Below, piece after piece: positions 6,522-13,791 of a stretch of DNA of 32,280 bases. A program made the translations under genes and the position numbers. Every line of letters begins with the position of its first letter. Position 1 is the stretch's first letter. The notes below the pieces were generated by a model. The model worked only from the letters and a program-made list of their open reading frames with translations, was not told the DNA's origin and ran no database searches. Origin of the DNA: JAXMCI01 sp046349435 (lineage in GTDB: Bacteria > Pseudomonadota > Alphaproteobacteria > Dongiales > Dongiaceae); NCBI GenBank assembly GCA_046349435.1, contig JAXMCI010000056.1, positions 1 to 32,280 of the forward strand, read 5' to 3'.

Positions 6522-7697
6522 TCAGCGCGGCGCCGCCTCGACGTCGTCGAGGAAGGGATCGAGAGCATAGGCCCCGCCGACGATCACCGCGTCGTTGAGC
6601 TCGAGGATCAGGACGCGGGCGGCGTCCAGCCGGCGGCGCCAGTCGAGCGTCGCCCGGTCGACCGCAAGGCTGCCGCCGCCCGGCCAGCGGCGCTCCAGCC
6701 TGGTGTAGTTGAAGAAATAGTCGACCTCGGCGAACAGGCCGCAGCCGCCGATGGTCTCGAGGATGGTGCGCAGGAAGCTGCCGCCCACCGCGATCAGGCG
6801 CGCGCCCCGTCCGGCGGCCGCGGGACGGCAGACGAGGCGGCCCGCCCCCACCGCCTCGGGCAAGGGCGCGTAGAGGTTCGCCAGCATCCGGAGGTCGGCG
6901 TCCTGCTCGGCCGGGGCGGCGTCCCAGCGGAGGTCCGCCACGGAGACGCCGCCGAGATCGGCACCGGCCAGCCGGCCGAGATCCGCCATGATCATTCCCG
7001 CCACGCGGCGCCCCGCCAGGCTGCTCCAATGGATGCCGCCGGTGGGAAAGGGCGACACGGGATCGCGGCCCTTCATCGCCCGCACCGTGGCATCGCCGTC
7101 GAAGGTCGGGACCCCCTCGGCCGCCAGCATCGCGAGCAGCGCCCGGCGGGGCCGACCCGGATCGGCGGGCGGCGGGCAGGCGGCCGGCAGCAGCTCCGGC
7201 ATCACCGCCGCCTTGCTCGGCGTCGCGACGAACAGCAGGACCCGGCCGTCGCGCGCCCAGCGCCGCCGCAGCGCGCCGATGCGGGCCGCGGTGCGCTGCA
7301 GCGCGGACAGGTCGGTCGCGTCGGCGCGGCACCATCGATCGACGTACGAGACCTCGAACAGCGAGTCGCCCCGGCCGACCAGAATCTGCTCGTCGTACAT
7401 GTACGACCGTCCGAACAGGTCGTAGTAGAGCTGATTCGACAGCTGGACCGCGGTGCGTCGCGGCGGCAGCGCCTGGACGAACCAGGCCCCCGCGGCGCGC
7501 TGGAAGTCGCCCGACAGCAGGGTGGTGGCGCGCAGCGGCGGCTTTGGGACGAACGCCTCCGAATCGAGCGGTGGGGGTCTCAGGCCCGGAAGGTATTTGG
7601 AGGCATAGGCCAGCAGCAGGGGCAGGGCCAGCGTCAGCAGCATGGCGAGCACGACGGCGCGCTGCGTGGCGGAGAGCCCGGCCGGTTGCCGCGCCAT
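6522..7697 (-). CDS. AlgX/AlgJ-like SGNH-type O-acetyltransferase-related protein
   Basis: A 391-residue protein with one N-terminal membrane anchor (residues about 13-32, hydrophobic ALPLLLAY core) and a periplasmic SGNH-like domain, as in AlgX/AlgJ/WssH-type partners of MBOAT acyltransferases. Two family landmarks are visible: GGIHWSSLAG with H223, and the serine block VGGSFLRT with S307. The canonical Asp of the D-x-H motif is Gly here (G221), and the usual GDS is GGS, so the catalytic machinery deviates from AlgX. The start at 7697 lies 4 nt after the stop of the AlgI-like gene, implying cotranscription and shared function. Likely role: transfer of acetyl groups delivered by the MBOAT protein onto an exported polysaccharide. 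The acceptor is unknown; no alginate genes are present. Confidence 0.82.
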   Translation of the reverse strand: MARQPAGLSATQRAVVLAMLLTLALPLLLAYASKYLPGLRPPPLDSEAFVPKPPLRATTLLSGDFQRAAGAWFVQALPPRRTAVQLSNQLYYDLFGRSYMYDEQILVGRGDSLFEVSYVDRWCRADATDLSALQRTAARIGALRRRWARDGRVLLFVATPSKAAVMPELLPAACPPPADPGRPRRALLAMLAAEGVPTFDGDATVRAMKGRDPVSPFPTGGIHWSSLAGRRVAGMIMADLGRLAGADLGGVSVADLRWDAAPAEQDADLRMLANLYAPLPEAVGAGRLVCRPAAAGRGARLIAVGGSFLRTILETIGGCGLFAEVDYFFNYTRLERRWPGGGSLAVDRATLDWRRRLDAARVLILELNDAVIVGGAYALDPFLDDVEAAPR

Positions 7698-7701
7698 CGC
7701 G

Positions 7702-9111
7702 TCAGAACCGGAAATAGAGGAAGGGGTGGGCCGTCACCGTCAGCGTCCGGGCGATCGACAGCACCAGCAGCAGCCAGGCCCCGGCCAGCGCCGCCGTGCG
7801 CCAGGAGCCGCTGGCGGCGCAGCGCTCGCCCAGCCGCCGCAGCGGCGGCAGGCCCGGCAGGAAGCAGAGCGCCAGCCCGGCCGCGAGCGTGACCCAGAGA
7901 TCCGGGGTGATCACCACCGCGCCGATGCTGGTGCGCCCGGGCTGCGCCATGGCGGCGAGATAGCCCAGCGCCGCCCGGAGGTCGGCGGCGCGGAAGACGA
8001 CCCAGCCCAGCGTCACCAGCAGCCAGGTGAGGGCGACGCCGAGCGCGCGCGGCATGGCCGCGAGCCAGCGGCCGAGGAACAGCCGCTCCAGGGTGAGGAC
8101 GAGCCCGTGCCAGGCGCCCCACAGCACGAAGGTCCAGGCCGCGCCGTGCCACAGCCCGGAGGCGAGGAAGCAGATCCAGAGATTGAGGAACAGGCGCGGC
8201 TGCGACACCCGGCTGCCGCCGAGCGGGATGTAGAGATAGTCGCGGATCCAGGTCGAGAGCGAGATGTGCCAGCGCCGCCAGAACTCGTGGAAGCCGACCG
8301 ACAGGTAGGGCCGGTCGAAGTTCTCCATCAGGCGGAAGCCGAGCGCCCGGGCGAGCCCGATCGCCATGTCGGAGTAGCCGGAGAAGTCGAAGAAGATCTG
8401 CAGCGAGAAGGCCACCGCGCCGAGCCAGGCCAGGCCGCAGCCGAGCTCGCCGGCCGGCCGGCCGAACGCCATGACCGCGATCTCGCCCATCGGATCGGCG
8501 ATCAGCACCTTCTTGGCGAGGCCGACCGCGAAGCGGGCGAGCCCGAGGCCGAGATCGTCGAAGCGGCGCGGGCGGCCGGCGAGCTGCGGCGCGATGTCGT
8601 GATACTTGATGATCGGGCCGGCCAGCAGCTTGGGGAACAGCAGCACGTAGAGCAGGTAGCCGGCCGGCCGCGCCAGCGGGCCGGTCCGGCGATAGACGTC
8701 GACGACGTAGGTGATCTTCTCGAAGACGATGAAGGAGACGCCGATCGGCAGGGCGACCGGCGCGAAGCTGCCGAGGCCGGCACCGCCGAGCAGCCGGTCG
8801 AGGCCGTCGAGGTTGGCGAAGGCGAAGCCGGCGTACTTGAACCAGGCGAGCAGCAGCAGGTTGGCGCCGACCGCGGCGGCGAGCCAGCAGCGCCGCGCCA
8901 GGCCGACGGTGCGCTTCATCGCCGCGACCAGCCCGAGGTCGAGCAGCGCCGAGCCGACCGCCACCCAGGCGAAAACCGGCTCGCCCCAGGCGTAGAACGC
9001 CAGGCTGGCGACGAGGATCGTCGCGTTGACGGCGAAGCGCGGCGTCAGCGCCCAGGCCGCAAGGAACAGCGGCAGGAAGCCGAGGAGAAAGAGCGGCGAC
9101 GAGAACAGCAC
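7702..9111 (-). CDS. MBOAT family O-acyltransferase, AlgI-like
   Basis: A 469-residue polytopic membrane protein of the AlgI/DltB type. The opening LFSSPLFLLGFLPLF, the APVALPIGVSFIVFEKITY segment, FFDFSGYSDMAIGLARALG, ENFDRPYLS and the signature FWRRWHISLSTWIRDYLYIPLGG are all present. SGLWHGAAW contains H322, the same number as the catalytic His of Pseudomonas AlgI; H282 sits in the WHISLS motif. Such proteins move acetyl groups from cytoplasmic acetyl-CoA to a periplasmic carrier. It is paired with the AlgX-like gene 4 nt downstream. The hisE gene lies 72 nt upstream on the same strand, but no shared function is suggested. Confidence 0.94.
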   Translation of the reverse strand: MLFSSPLFLLGFLPLFLAAWALTPRFAVNATILVASLAFYAWGEPVFAWVAVGSALLDLGLVAAMKRTVGLARRCWLAAAVGANLLLLAWFKYAGFAFANLDGLDRLLGGAGLGSFAPVALPIGVSFIVFEKITYVVDVYRRTGPLARPAGYLLYVLLFPKLLAGPIIKYHDIAPQLAGRPRRFDDLGLGLARFAVGLAKKVLIADPMGEIAVMAFGRPAGELGCGLAWLGAVAFSLQIFFDFSGYSDMAIGLARALGFRLMENFDRPYLSVGFHEFWRRWHISLSTWIRDYLYIPLGGSRVSQPRLFLNLWICFLASGLWHGAAWTFVLWGAWHGLVLTLERLFLGRWLAAMPRALGVALTWLLVTLGWVVFRAADLRAALGYLAAMAQPGRTSIGAVVITPDLWVTLAAGLALCFLPGLPPLRRLGERCAASGSWRTAALAGAWLLLVLSIARTLTVTAHPFLYFRF

Positions 9112-9183
9112 GGGCGAAACCCGGATCGGCGGCTGACGGCCCCCCTTGAGCCGGGCTCAGCCTATCGCCGCGGTCAGCCGGCG

Positions 9184-9537
9184 TCAGCCGCGCTGACGGG
9201 CCTTCTTCTCGGCGATGCCGGAGATGCCCTCGCGCCGGGCCAGCGCCGCCCAGACGTCGGCCGGCTTCATCTGCCGGTCGGCCCACAGCACCAGCAGGTG
9301 GTAGAGCAGGTCGGCGCTCTCGTCCGCCAGCTCGCGCTTGGTGCCCTTGAGGCCGGCGATGACGGTCTCCACCGCCTCCTCGCCGAGCTTCTGGGCGATC
9401 TTCTCCGGCCCCTTGGCGAACAGCCGCGCCGTGTTCGAGACCGCGGGATCGGCACCGCGGCGGCTCTCGATCACCTTGTAGAGCCGGTCGAGAATCGCAC
9501 CGCCGTCGCTGCTGCCCCGTACCCGTGCCTGTGCCAT
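9184..9537 (-). CDS. hisE: Phosphoribosyl-ATP pyrophosphatase
   Basis: A 117-residue enzyme of histidine biosynthesis that hydrolyses phosphoribosyl-ATP to phosphoribosyl-AMP and PPi. MazG-fold metal-binding helices are visible in KIAQKLGEEAVETVIA and ADESADLLYHLLVLW (EEAVE and ESADL acidic sets). A bacterial HisE-type linker SNTARLFAKGPEKI precedes them. Start 9537 (MAQARVRGSSDGG) is chosen because sequence further upstream runs into the hisF tail without family similarity. It is the last gene of the his operon, 31 nt after hisF. HisI is not in the window and must be encoded elsewhere. Confidence 0.96.
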   Translation of the reverse strand: MAQARVRGSSDGGAILDRLYKVIESRRGADPAVSNTARLFAKGPEKIAQKLGEEAVETVIAGLKGTKRELADESADLLYHLLVLWADRQMKPADVWAALARREGISGIAEKKARQRG

Positions 9538-9568
9538 CAACCGTCGCCCGAACCGCCGAGGAGAATCT

Positions 9569-10381
9569 TCAAAAAACGGTAACATCCCCCGTGACTCCTG
9601 TCGCGGGATTCGGTGCGGGGGCGGCGAGGCGCACCGGGATGCCGGCCGCCGCCAGATGATGCTTCGCTTCCGTGACAGTGTGATGACCGAAATGGAAGAT
9701 CGAGGCGGCCAGCACCGCCGAGGCATGGCCGTCGCGGATGCCGGCGACCAGATGGTCGAGCGTGCCGACGCCGCCGCTCGCCACCACCGGCACGCTGACC
9801 GCGTCGGCGACGGCGCGGGTCAGCGGCAGGTCGTAGCCGTCGCGGGTGCCGTCGCGGTCCATCGAGGTGAGCAGGATCTCCCCCGCCCCGAGCCCGGCCA
9901 TCCGGCGGGCCCATTCGATGGCGTCGAGCCCGGTGGGCCGCCGCCCGCCATGGGTGAAGACCTCCCACCGTCCCGGGCCGGCCGCCTTGGCGTCGATCGC
10001 CACGGTGATGCATTGCCGGCCGAACTTCTCGGCGCCGCGGGCGACCAGCTCCGGCTCGTGCACCGCGGCGGTGTTGATCGACACCTTGTCGGCGCCGGCC
10101 AGCAGCAGCTTGCGGATGTCCTCCAGCTTGCGCACCCCGCCGCCGACGGTGAGCGGCATGAAGCAGCGCTCCGCCGTGCGCGCCACCACGTCGTAGAGCG
10201 TGTCGCGGTTCTCGTGGCTGGCGCCGATGTCGAGGAAGGTGAGCTCGTCGGCGCCCGCGGCGTCGTAGAGCCCGGCCTGCTCGACCGGATCGCCGGCGTC
10301 GACCAGATCGACGAAGTTGACGCCCTTGACCACCCGGCCGCCCTGGACGTCGAGGCAGGGGATGACCCGCACCTTCAGCAT
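9569..10381 (-). CDS. hisF: Imidazole glycerol phosphate synthase, cyclase subunit
   Basis: A 270-residue TIM-barrel cyclase that, with HisH, turns PRFAR and ammonia into imidazole glycerol phosphate and AICAR. Catalytic D11 (IPCLDVQGGRVVKG) and D130 (VAIDAK) are at the canonical positions. The phosphate-binding segments TVGGGVRK and VASGGVGT are intact. The last 15 or so residues (rich in Pro, Ala, Thr and Gly) extend beyond the usual end of about 253 residues. Its ATG overlaps the end of hisA by 7 nt. Confidence 0.97.
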   Translation of the reverse strand: MLKVRVIPCLDVQGGRVVKGVNFVDLVDAGDPVEQAGLYDAAGADELTFLDIGASHENRDTLYDVVARTAERCFMPLTVGGGVRKLEDIRKLLLAGADKVSINTAAVHEPELVARGAEKFGRQCITVAIDAKAAGPGRWEVFTHGGRRPTGLDAIEWARRMAGLGAGEILLTSMDRDGTRDGYDLPLTRAVADAVSVPVVASGGVGTLDHLVAGIRDGHASAVLAASIFHFGHHTVTEAKHHLAAAGIPVRLAAPAPNPATGVTGDVTVF

Positions 10382-11112
10382 CGCCGCGGCTCCCGGCAGA
10401 GGGCGATCGCGGCGGCGAGGTCGATCCGCCCGTCATAGAGGGCGCGGCCGCTGATCGCGCCGGCGATGCCGCGGCCCGGCGCATCGCGCAGGCGCGCGAG
10501 ATCCTCCAGGCTGGCGATGCCGCCGCTGGCGATCACCGGCAGGTCGACCGCGTCGGCTAGCGCCGCCGTGGCCTCGACCGCCGGCCCGGCCAGCCGGCCG
10601 TCGCGCTCGATGTCGGTGTGGATCAATGCCGCGACGCCGGCCGCCTGGCAGCGCCGGGCGAGCTCCAGCGCGGTGAGCTCGGACTGCTCGGCCCAGCCGG
10701 CGACCGCCACCTTGCCGCCGCGCGCGTCGATGCCGACCGCGACCCGGCCCGGCCAGCGCGCCGCGGCGCGGGCCACCAGCTCGGGATCGCGCACCGCGAC
10801 GGTGCCGAGGATGACCCGGGCGACGCCGCGGCCGAGCCAGCGCTCGATCGCCGCCAGGTCGCGGATGCCGCCGCCGAGCTGGCAGGGGATGTCGACCGCC
10901 GACAGGATGGCCTCGACCGCCGCGCCGTTGACCGAGCGGCCGTCGAAGGCGCCGTCGAGATCGACGATGTGCAGCCACTCCGCCCCGGCCGCGGCGAAGG
11001 TCCGGGCCTGGGCGGCGGGATCGTCGTTGAAGCACACGGCGCTCGCCATCTCGCCCTGCACCAGCCGGACGCAGGCGCCGCCCTTGAGGTCGATGGCGGG
11101 ATAGAGGATCAC
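10375..11112 (-). CDS. hisA: Phosphoribosylformimino-AICAR-phosphate isomerase
   Basis: A 245-residue TIM-barrel isomerase converting ProFAR to PRFAR. Catalytic D8 (YPAIDLKGG) and D129 (VGIDARGG) are present, with phosphate loops QLGGGIRD and ASGGIAS. The start is GTG at 11112: it gives the exact family N-terminus, and its first four bases (GTGA) contain the stop of the preceding acetyltransferase gene. No ATG fits. Stop overlaps the hisF start by 7 nt, so hisA and hisF are translationally coupled. Confidence 0.97.
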   Translation of the reverse strand: MILYPAIDLKGGACVRLVQGEMASAVCFNDDPAAQARTFAAAGAEWLHIVDLDGAFDGRSVNGAAVEAILSAVDIPCQLGGGIRDLAAIERWLGRGVARVILGTVAVRDPELVARAAARWPGRVAVGIDARGGKVAVAGWAEQSELTALELARRCQAAGVAALIHTDIERDGRLAGPAVEATAALADAVDLPVIASGGIASLEDLARLRDAPGRGIAGAISGRALYDGRIDLAAAIALCREPRRC

Positions 11113-11651
11113 GGCGGCGGCACGCTGCTGTCGAGCGCCTTGCAGAAATAGAGCCCGGCGACCAGCTTGTCCTCGACCCGGGCGTAGACCGGGTGGGTAC
11201 CCCAGTGGCGGTAGCCGAGGCTGCGATAGAGGTGGATCGCCGCCGTCTGGCTCTGCCGCACATCGAGGTTGAGCACGCTGTAGCCGGCCTTCTTGGCCGC
11301 GATCTCGACCGCCACGGCGAGCCGCCGGCCGAGTCCCTGGCCGCGCCCCCAGGGCGCCACGAAATGCATCAGCAGCTGCGCGGCATGGGCCTGCGCCTCG
11401 TTGTTGCGCGACGGCGGCAGCAGCTGCGCCGAGCCGGCGATGGTGCCGTCGACGCGGCCGACGAAGAGCTGCCGGCCGGGGATCAGCAGCACGCCGCGCC
11501 AATAGGCCTCCATGGCCTCGCGCGCCGGCGGCTTCAGCCAGGCGAAGCCGCCGCCGCCGCCGATGCCGGCATCGGCGGCCTCGCAGAGATCCTCGAGATC
11601 GGCCGATCCCAGCTCGGTGATCGGGTCGACGGTCAGGCTGATGGTGCTCAT
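11109..11651 (-). CDS. GNAT family N-acetyltransferase inside the his operon
   Basis: A 180-residue GNAT-fold acetyltransferase. Motif A is clear (LLMHFVAPWGRGQGLGRRL, with the R-G-Q-G-L-G acetyl-CoA pyrophosphate loop), followed by a motif-B region LNLDVRQSQTAAIHLYRSLGYRHWG. An FVGR-x2-GTIAGSAQL strand pair precedes it. Its ATG overlaps the hisH stop (ATGA, 11648-11651), and its TGA overlaps the GTG of hisA, so it is fully embedded in the translation chain of the operon. It is not a histidine-pathway enzyme; the substrate is unknown. Possible roles are acetylation of a small amine or of a protein N-terminus. Confidence 0.9.
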   Translation of the reverse strand: MSTISLTVDPITELGSADLEDLCEAADAGIGGGGGFAWLKPPAREAMEAYWRGVLLIPGRQLFVGRVDGTIAGSAQLLPPSRNNEAQAHAAQLLMHFVAPWGRGQGLGRRLAVAVEIAAKKAGYSVLNLDVRQSQTAAIHLYRSLGYRHWGTHPVYARVEDKLVAGLYFCKALDSSVPPP

Positions 11652-12289
11652 GGCCGCCACCGCAGGAAGTTGCCCAGGATCGCCAGGCCGACCGCCTGGC
11701 TCTTCTCGGGATGGAATTGCACGCCGGCCAGGTTGTTGCGCACCACCGCCGCGGCGAGCGGCCCGCCATAGTCGGTGATCGCCAGCAGGTCGGCGGAATC
11801 GCTCGGCCGCAGCTGGTAGCTGTGCACGAAGTAGGCGTGCGCCCCGGGGCCGATGCCGGCGAGCAGCGGATGGCCGGGGCGCAGCGCCTCGATCGCGTTC
11901 CAGCCCATGTGCGGCACCTTGAGGCCGGGCCTGACCGGGATCTCCAGCACCGTGCCCGGGATCCAGTCGAGGCCGCGATGGACGCCGTGCTCGTGCCCCT
12001 CGGTGGCGAGCAGCTGCATGCCGACGCAGATGCCGAGGAAGGGCCGGCCGTCCTCCAGCACCCAGCGGACCAGCGCCTCCTCGAGCCCGGGCACCGCCTG
12101 CAGCCCGGCGCGGCAGTCGGCGAAGGCGCCGACCCCCGGCAGCACGACGCGGTCGGCGCGCGCCACCATCGCCGGCTCGGCCCCGACCCGCACGGTGGCG
12201 TCGGGCGCCGCGTCGCGCGCCGCCCGCTCCAGCGCCTTGGCGGCCGAGCGCAGGTTGCCCGAGCCGTAGTCGACGACCAGGATCTCCAT
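11648..12289 (-). CDS. hisH: Imidazole glycerol phosphate synthase, glutamine amidotransferase subunit
   Basis: A 213-residue class I glutaminase that feeds ammonia to HisF. The catalytic triad is intact: C88 in FLGICVGMQLL, H193 and E195 in GVQFHPEKSQ. The N-terminus (EILVVDYGSGNLRS) and the PGVGAF oxyanion loop are typical. Start 12289 gives the family N-terminus; upstream lies the palindromic repeat that separates it from hisB. Its stop is shared with the start of the GNAT gene. Confidence 0.97.
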   Translation of the reverse strand: MEILVVDYGSGNLRSAAKALERAARDAAPDATVRVGAEPAMVARADRVVLPGVGAFADCRAGLQAVPGLEEALVRWVLEDGRPFLGICVGMQLLATEGHEHGVHRGLDWIPGTVLEIPVRPGLKVPHMGWNAIEALRPGHPLLAGIGPGAHAYFVHSYQLRPSDSADLLAITDYGGPLAAAVVRNNLAGVQFHPEKSQAVGLAILGNFLRWRP

Positions 12290-12351
12290 GGCCGTCACGC
12301 TCTGCCCGGCGACGCAGAGACGGAGTCGACGCCGCCCATCCCACCCCACGA

Positions 12352-12432
12352 TGTCATCCCGGCGAAAGCCGGGATCCATCTGGCCGCATCGCGTCGCCGG
12401 AGGCATGGATCCCGGCTTTCGCCGGGATGACA
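12352..12432. repeat. REP-like composite palindrome between hisB and hisH
   Basis: Two 28-nt arms (12352-12379 and 12405-12432) are perfect reverse complements, separated by 25 nt. Each arm also contains an internal hairpin, CCCGGC-GAAA-GCCGGG (left) or its complement with a CTTT-type loop (right). The core TCATCCCGGCGAAAGCCGGG resembles the extragenic palindromes scattered through many alphaproteobacterial genomes. It lies in the hisB-hisH gap, so in the his mRNA it would form a very stable stem that could lower expression of the genes after hisB or protect the upstream message. Confidence 0.85.
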
Positions 12433-12475
12433 GGAGAAGGGCCGAGTCGCCCCATGTCCCCCACAGCCCCGCCGC

Positions 12476-13069
12476 TCAGCCACCGAGCACGCCCTTGGTC
12501 GAGGGCACCGCGTCGGCCTTGCGCGGGTCGATCGAGATCGCCTGGCGCAGCGCCCGGGCCAGCGCCTTGAAGCAGGATTCGACGATGTGGTGGTTGTTCT
12601 CGCCGTAGAGCGTCTCGACATGCAGGGTCAGGCCGCCATTGAGGGCGAAGGCCTGGAACCACTCCTTGAACAGCTCGGTGTCCATGCTGCCGAGCTTCGG
12701 CCGGCTGAACGGCACCTTCCAGATCAGGTACGGACGGTTCGAGGCGTCGAGCGTCACCCGGGTCAGCGTCTCGTCCATCGGAATCGTCGCCTCGCCGTAG
12801 CGCACGATGCCACGGCGGTCGCCGAGCGCGCGCGACAGCGCCTGGCCGAGCACGATGCCGGTGTCCTCGGTGGTGTGGTGGAAGTCGATATGCAGGTCGC
12901 CCTCGGCGCGCAGCCGGATGTCGATCAGGCTGTGGCGCGCCAGCTGGTCCAGCATGTGGTCGAGGAAGCCGATGCCGGTGGCGATGTCGGACTCGCCGCC
13001 GCCGTCCAGCGCCACCGTGGCGCTGATCCGGGTTTCCTTGGTGTTGCGTTCGACGCTGGCGCTGCGCAT
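12476..13069 (-). CDS. hisB: Imidazoleglycerol-phosphate dehydratase
   Basis: A 197-residue Mn-dependent dehydratase that makes imidazole acetol phosphate. The repeated metal-binding motifs are present: GFLDHMLDQLARH, DFHHTTEDTGI, MDETLTRV and NNHHIVESCFKALARAL. It is the monofunctional form without a phosphatase domain. Start 13069 (MRSASVERNTKET) gives the usual family N-terminus; the longer open frame has no similarity. It is the first gene of this his operon and diverges from hslV; the operon promoter should lie in 13070-13242. Confidence 0.97.
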   Translation of the reverse strand: MRSASVERNTKETRISATVALDGGGESDIATGIGFLDHMLDQLARHSLIDIRLRAEGDLHIDFHHTTEDTGIVLGQALSRALGDRRGIVRYGEATIPMDETLTRVTLDASNRPYLIWKVPFSRPKLGSMDTELFKEWFQAFALNGGLTLHVETLYGENNHHIVESCFKALARALRQAISIDPRKADAVPSTKGVLGG

Positions 13070-13206
13070 CGCCGGGATACCCTCGTGGCCCGCAGCGCGA
13101 TGGACGCGCCGGGCGGCGGCCGGAACGACCCGGAGCAGGCTCGGGCCGCCGGCTTTTACCAGCATCGTCCGGACGGCGCCAGCGCGACGCCGGCACGCAG
13201 GGCGTG

Positions 13207-13236
13207 CTTGAAGCCGGCGACGGCTCGGCTTATCTG
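13207..13236 (+). promoter_or_regulatory. Candidate heat-shock (RpoH-type) promoter of hslVU
   Basis: CTTGAAG (13207-13213) and TATCTG (13231-13236) are 17 nt apart. The -35 begins with the CTTGA typical of alphaproteobacterial RpoH promoters, and hslVU is a classic RpoH target. The predicted transcription start would fall at or next to the hslV ATG (13243), and no Shine-Dalgarno sequence is visible, so a leaderless message is implied if the promoter is real. The match is by eye. Confidence 0.4.
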
Positions 13237-13242
13237 GGTGCG

Positions 13243-13791
13243 ATGCCCGAGGAACGAACGCCGTCCTGGCACGGCACTACCATCCTGTCGGTCCGCCGCG
13301 GCGGCCAGGTCGTCGTCGCCGGCGACGGCCAGGTCACCTTCGGCCAGACCGTGATCAAGGCCAACGCCCGCAAGGTGCGCCGGCTCGGCAAGGGCGAGGT
13401 GATCGCCGGCTTCGCCGGCGCCACGGCCGACGCCTTCACCCTGTTCGAGCGGCTCGAGGGCAAGCTGGAGCAGCATCCCGGCCAGCTCACCCGGGCCTGC
13501 GTCGAGCTCGCCAAGGACTGGCGCACCGACCGCTACCTGCGCCGGCTGGAGGCGATGATGGCGGTGGCCGACAAGCAGGTCAGCCTGGTGCTGACCGGCA
13601 ACGGCGACGTGCTCGAGCCCGAGGAGGGGCTGATCGGCATCGGCTCCGGCGGCAACTACGCGCTGGCCGCCGCCCGGGCGCTGCTCGGCGTCGAGGGCCT
13701 GTCGGCCGAGACCATCGCGCGGCGCGCCATGGAGATCGCCGCCGACATCTGCATCCACACCAACCGCAACATCACGATCGAGACCCTATGA
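13243..13791 (+). CDS. hslV: ATP-dependent protease subunit HslV (ClpQ)
   Basis: A 182-residue threonine peptidase of the proteasome beta type; two hexameric rings form the proteolytic core capped by HslU. The mature active-site Thr is T12 in HGTTILSVRR, so an 11-residue propeptide would be removed, against just the initiator Met in E. coli. Conserved blocks are VVAGDGQVTFG, VIAGFAGATADAFTLFE, LAKDWRTDR, LTGNGDV and IGIGSGGNYALAAARAL. The ATG at 13243 is the only start codon close to the required Thr. The stop overlaps the hslU start as ATGA. Confidence 0.97.
   Translation: MPEERTPSWHGTTILSVRRGGQVVVAGDGQVTFGQTVIKANARKVRRLGKGEVIAGFAGATADAFTLFERLEGKLEQHPGQLTRACVELAKDWRTDRYLRRLEAMMAVADKQVSLVLTGNGDVLEPEEGLIGIGSGGNYALAAARALLGVEGLSAETIARRAMEIAADICIHTNRNITIETL

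Noticed and set aside
7642..9582. Long plus-strand open frame opposite the MBOAT gene
   Set aside because: Low-complexity Glu/Arg/Gln/Ala translation produced by GC bias; the minus-strand MBOAT and hisE genes explain the region.
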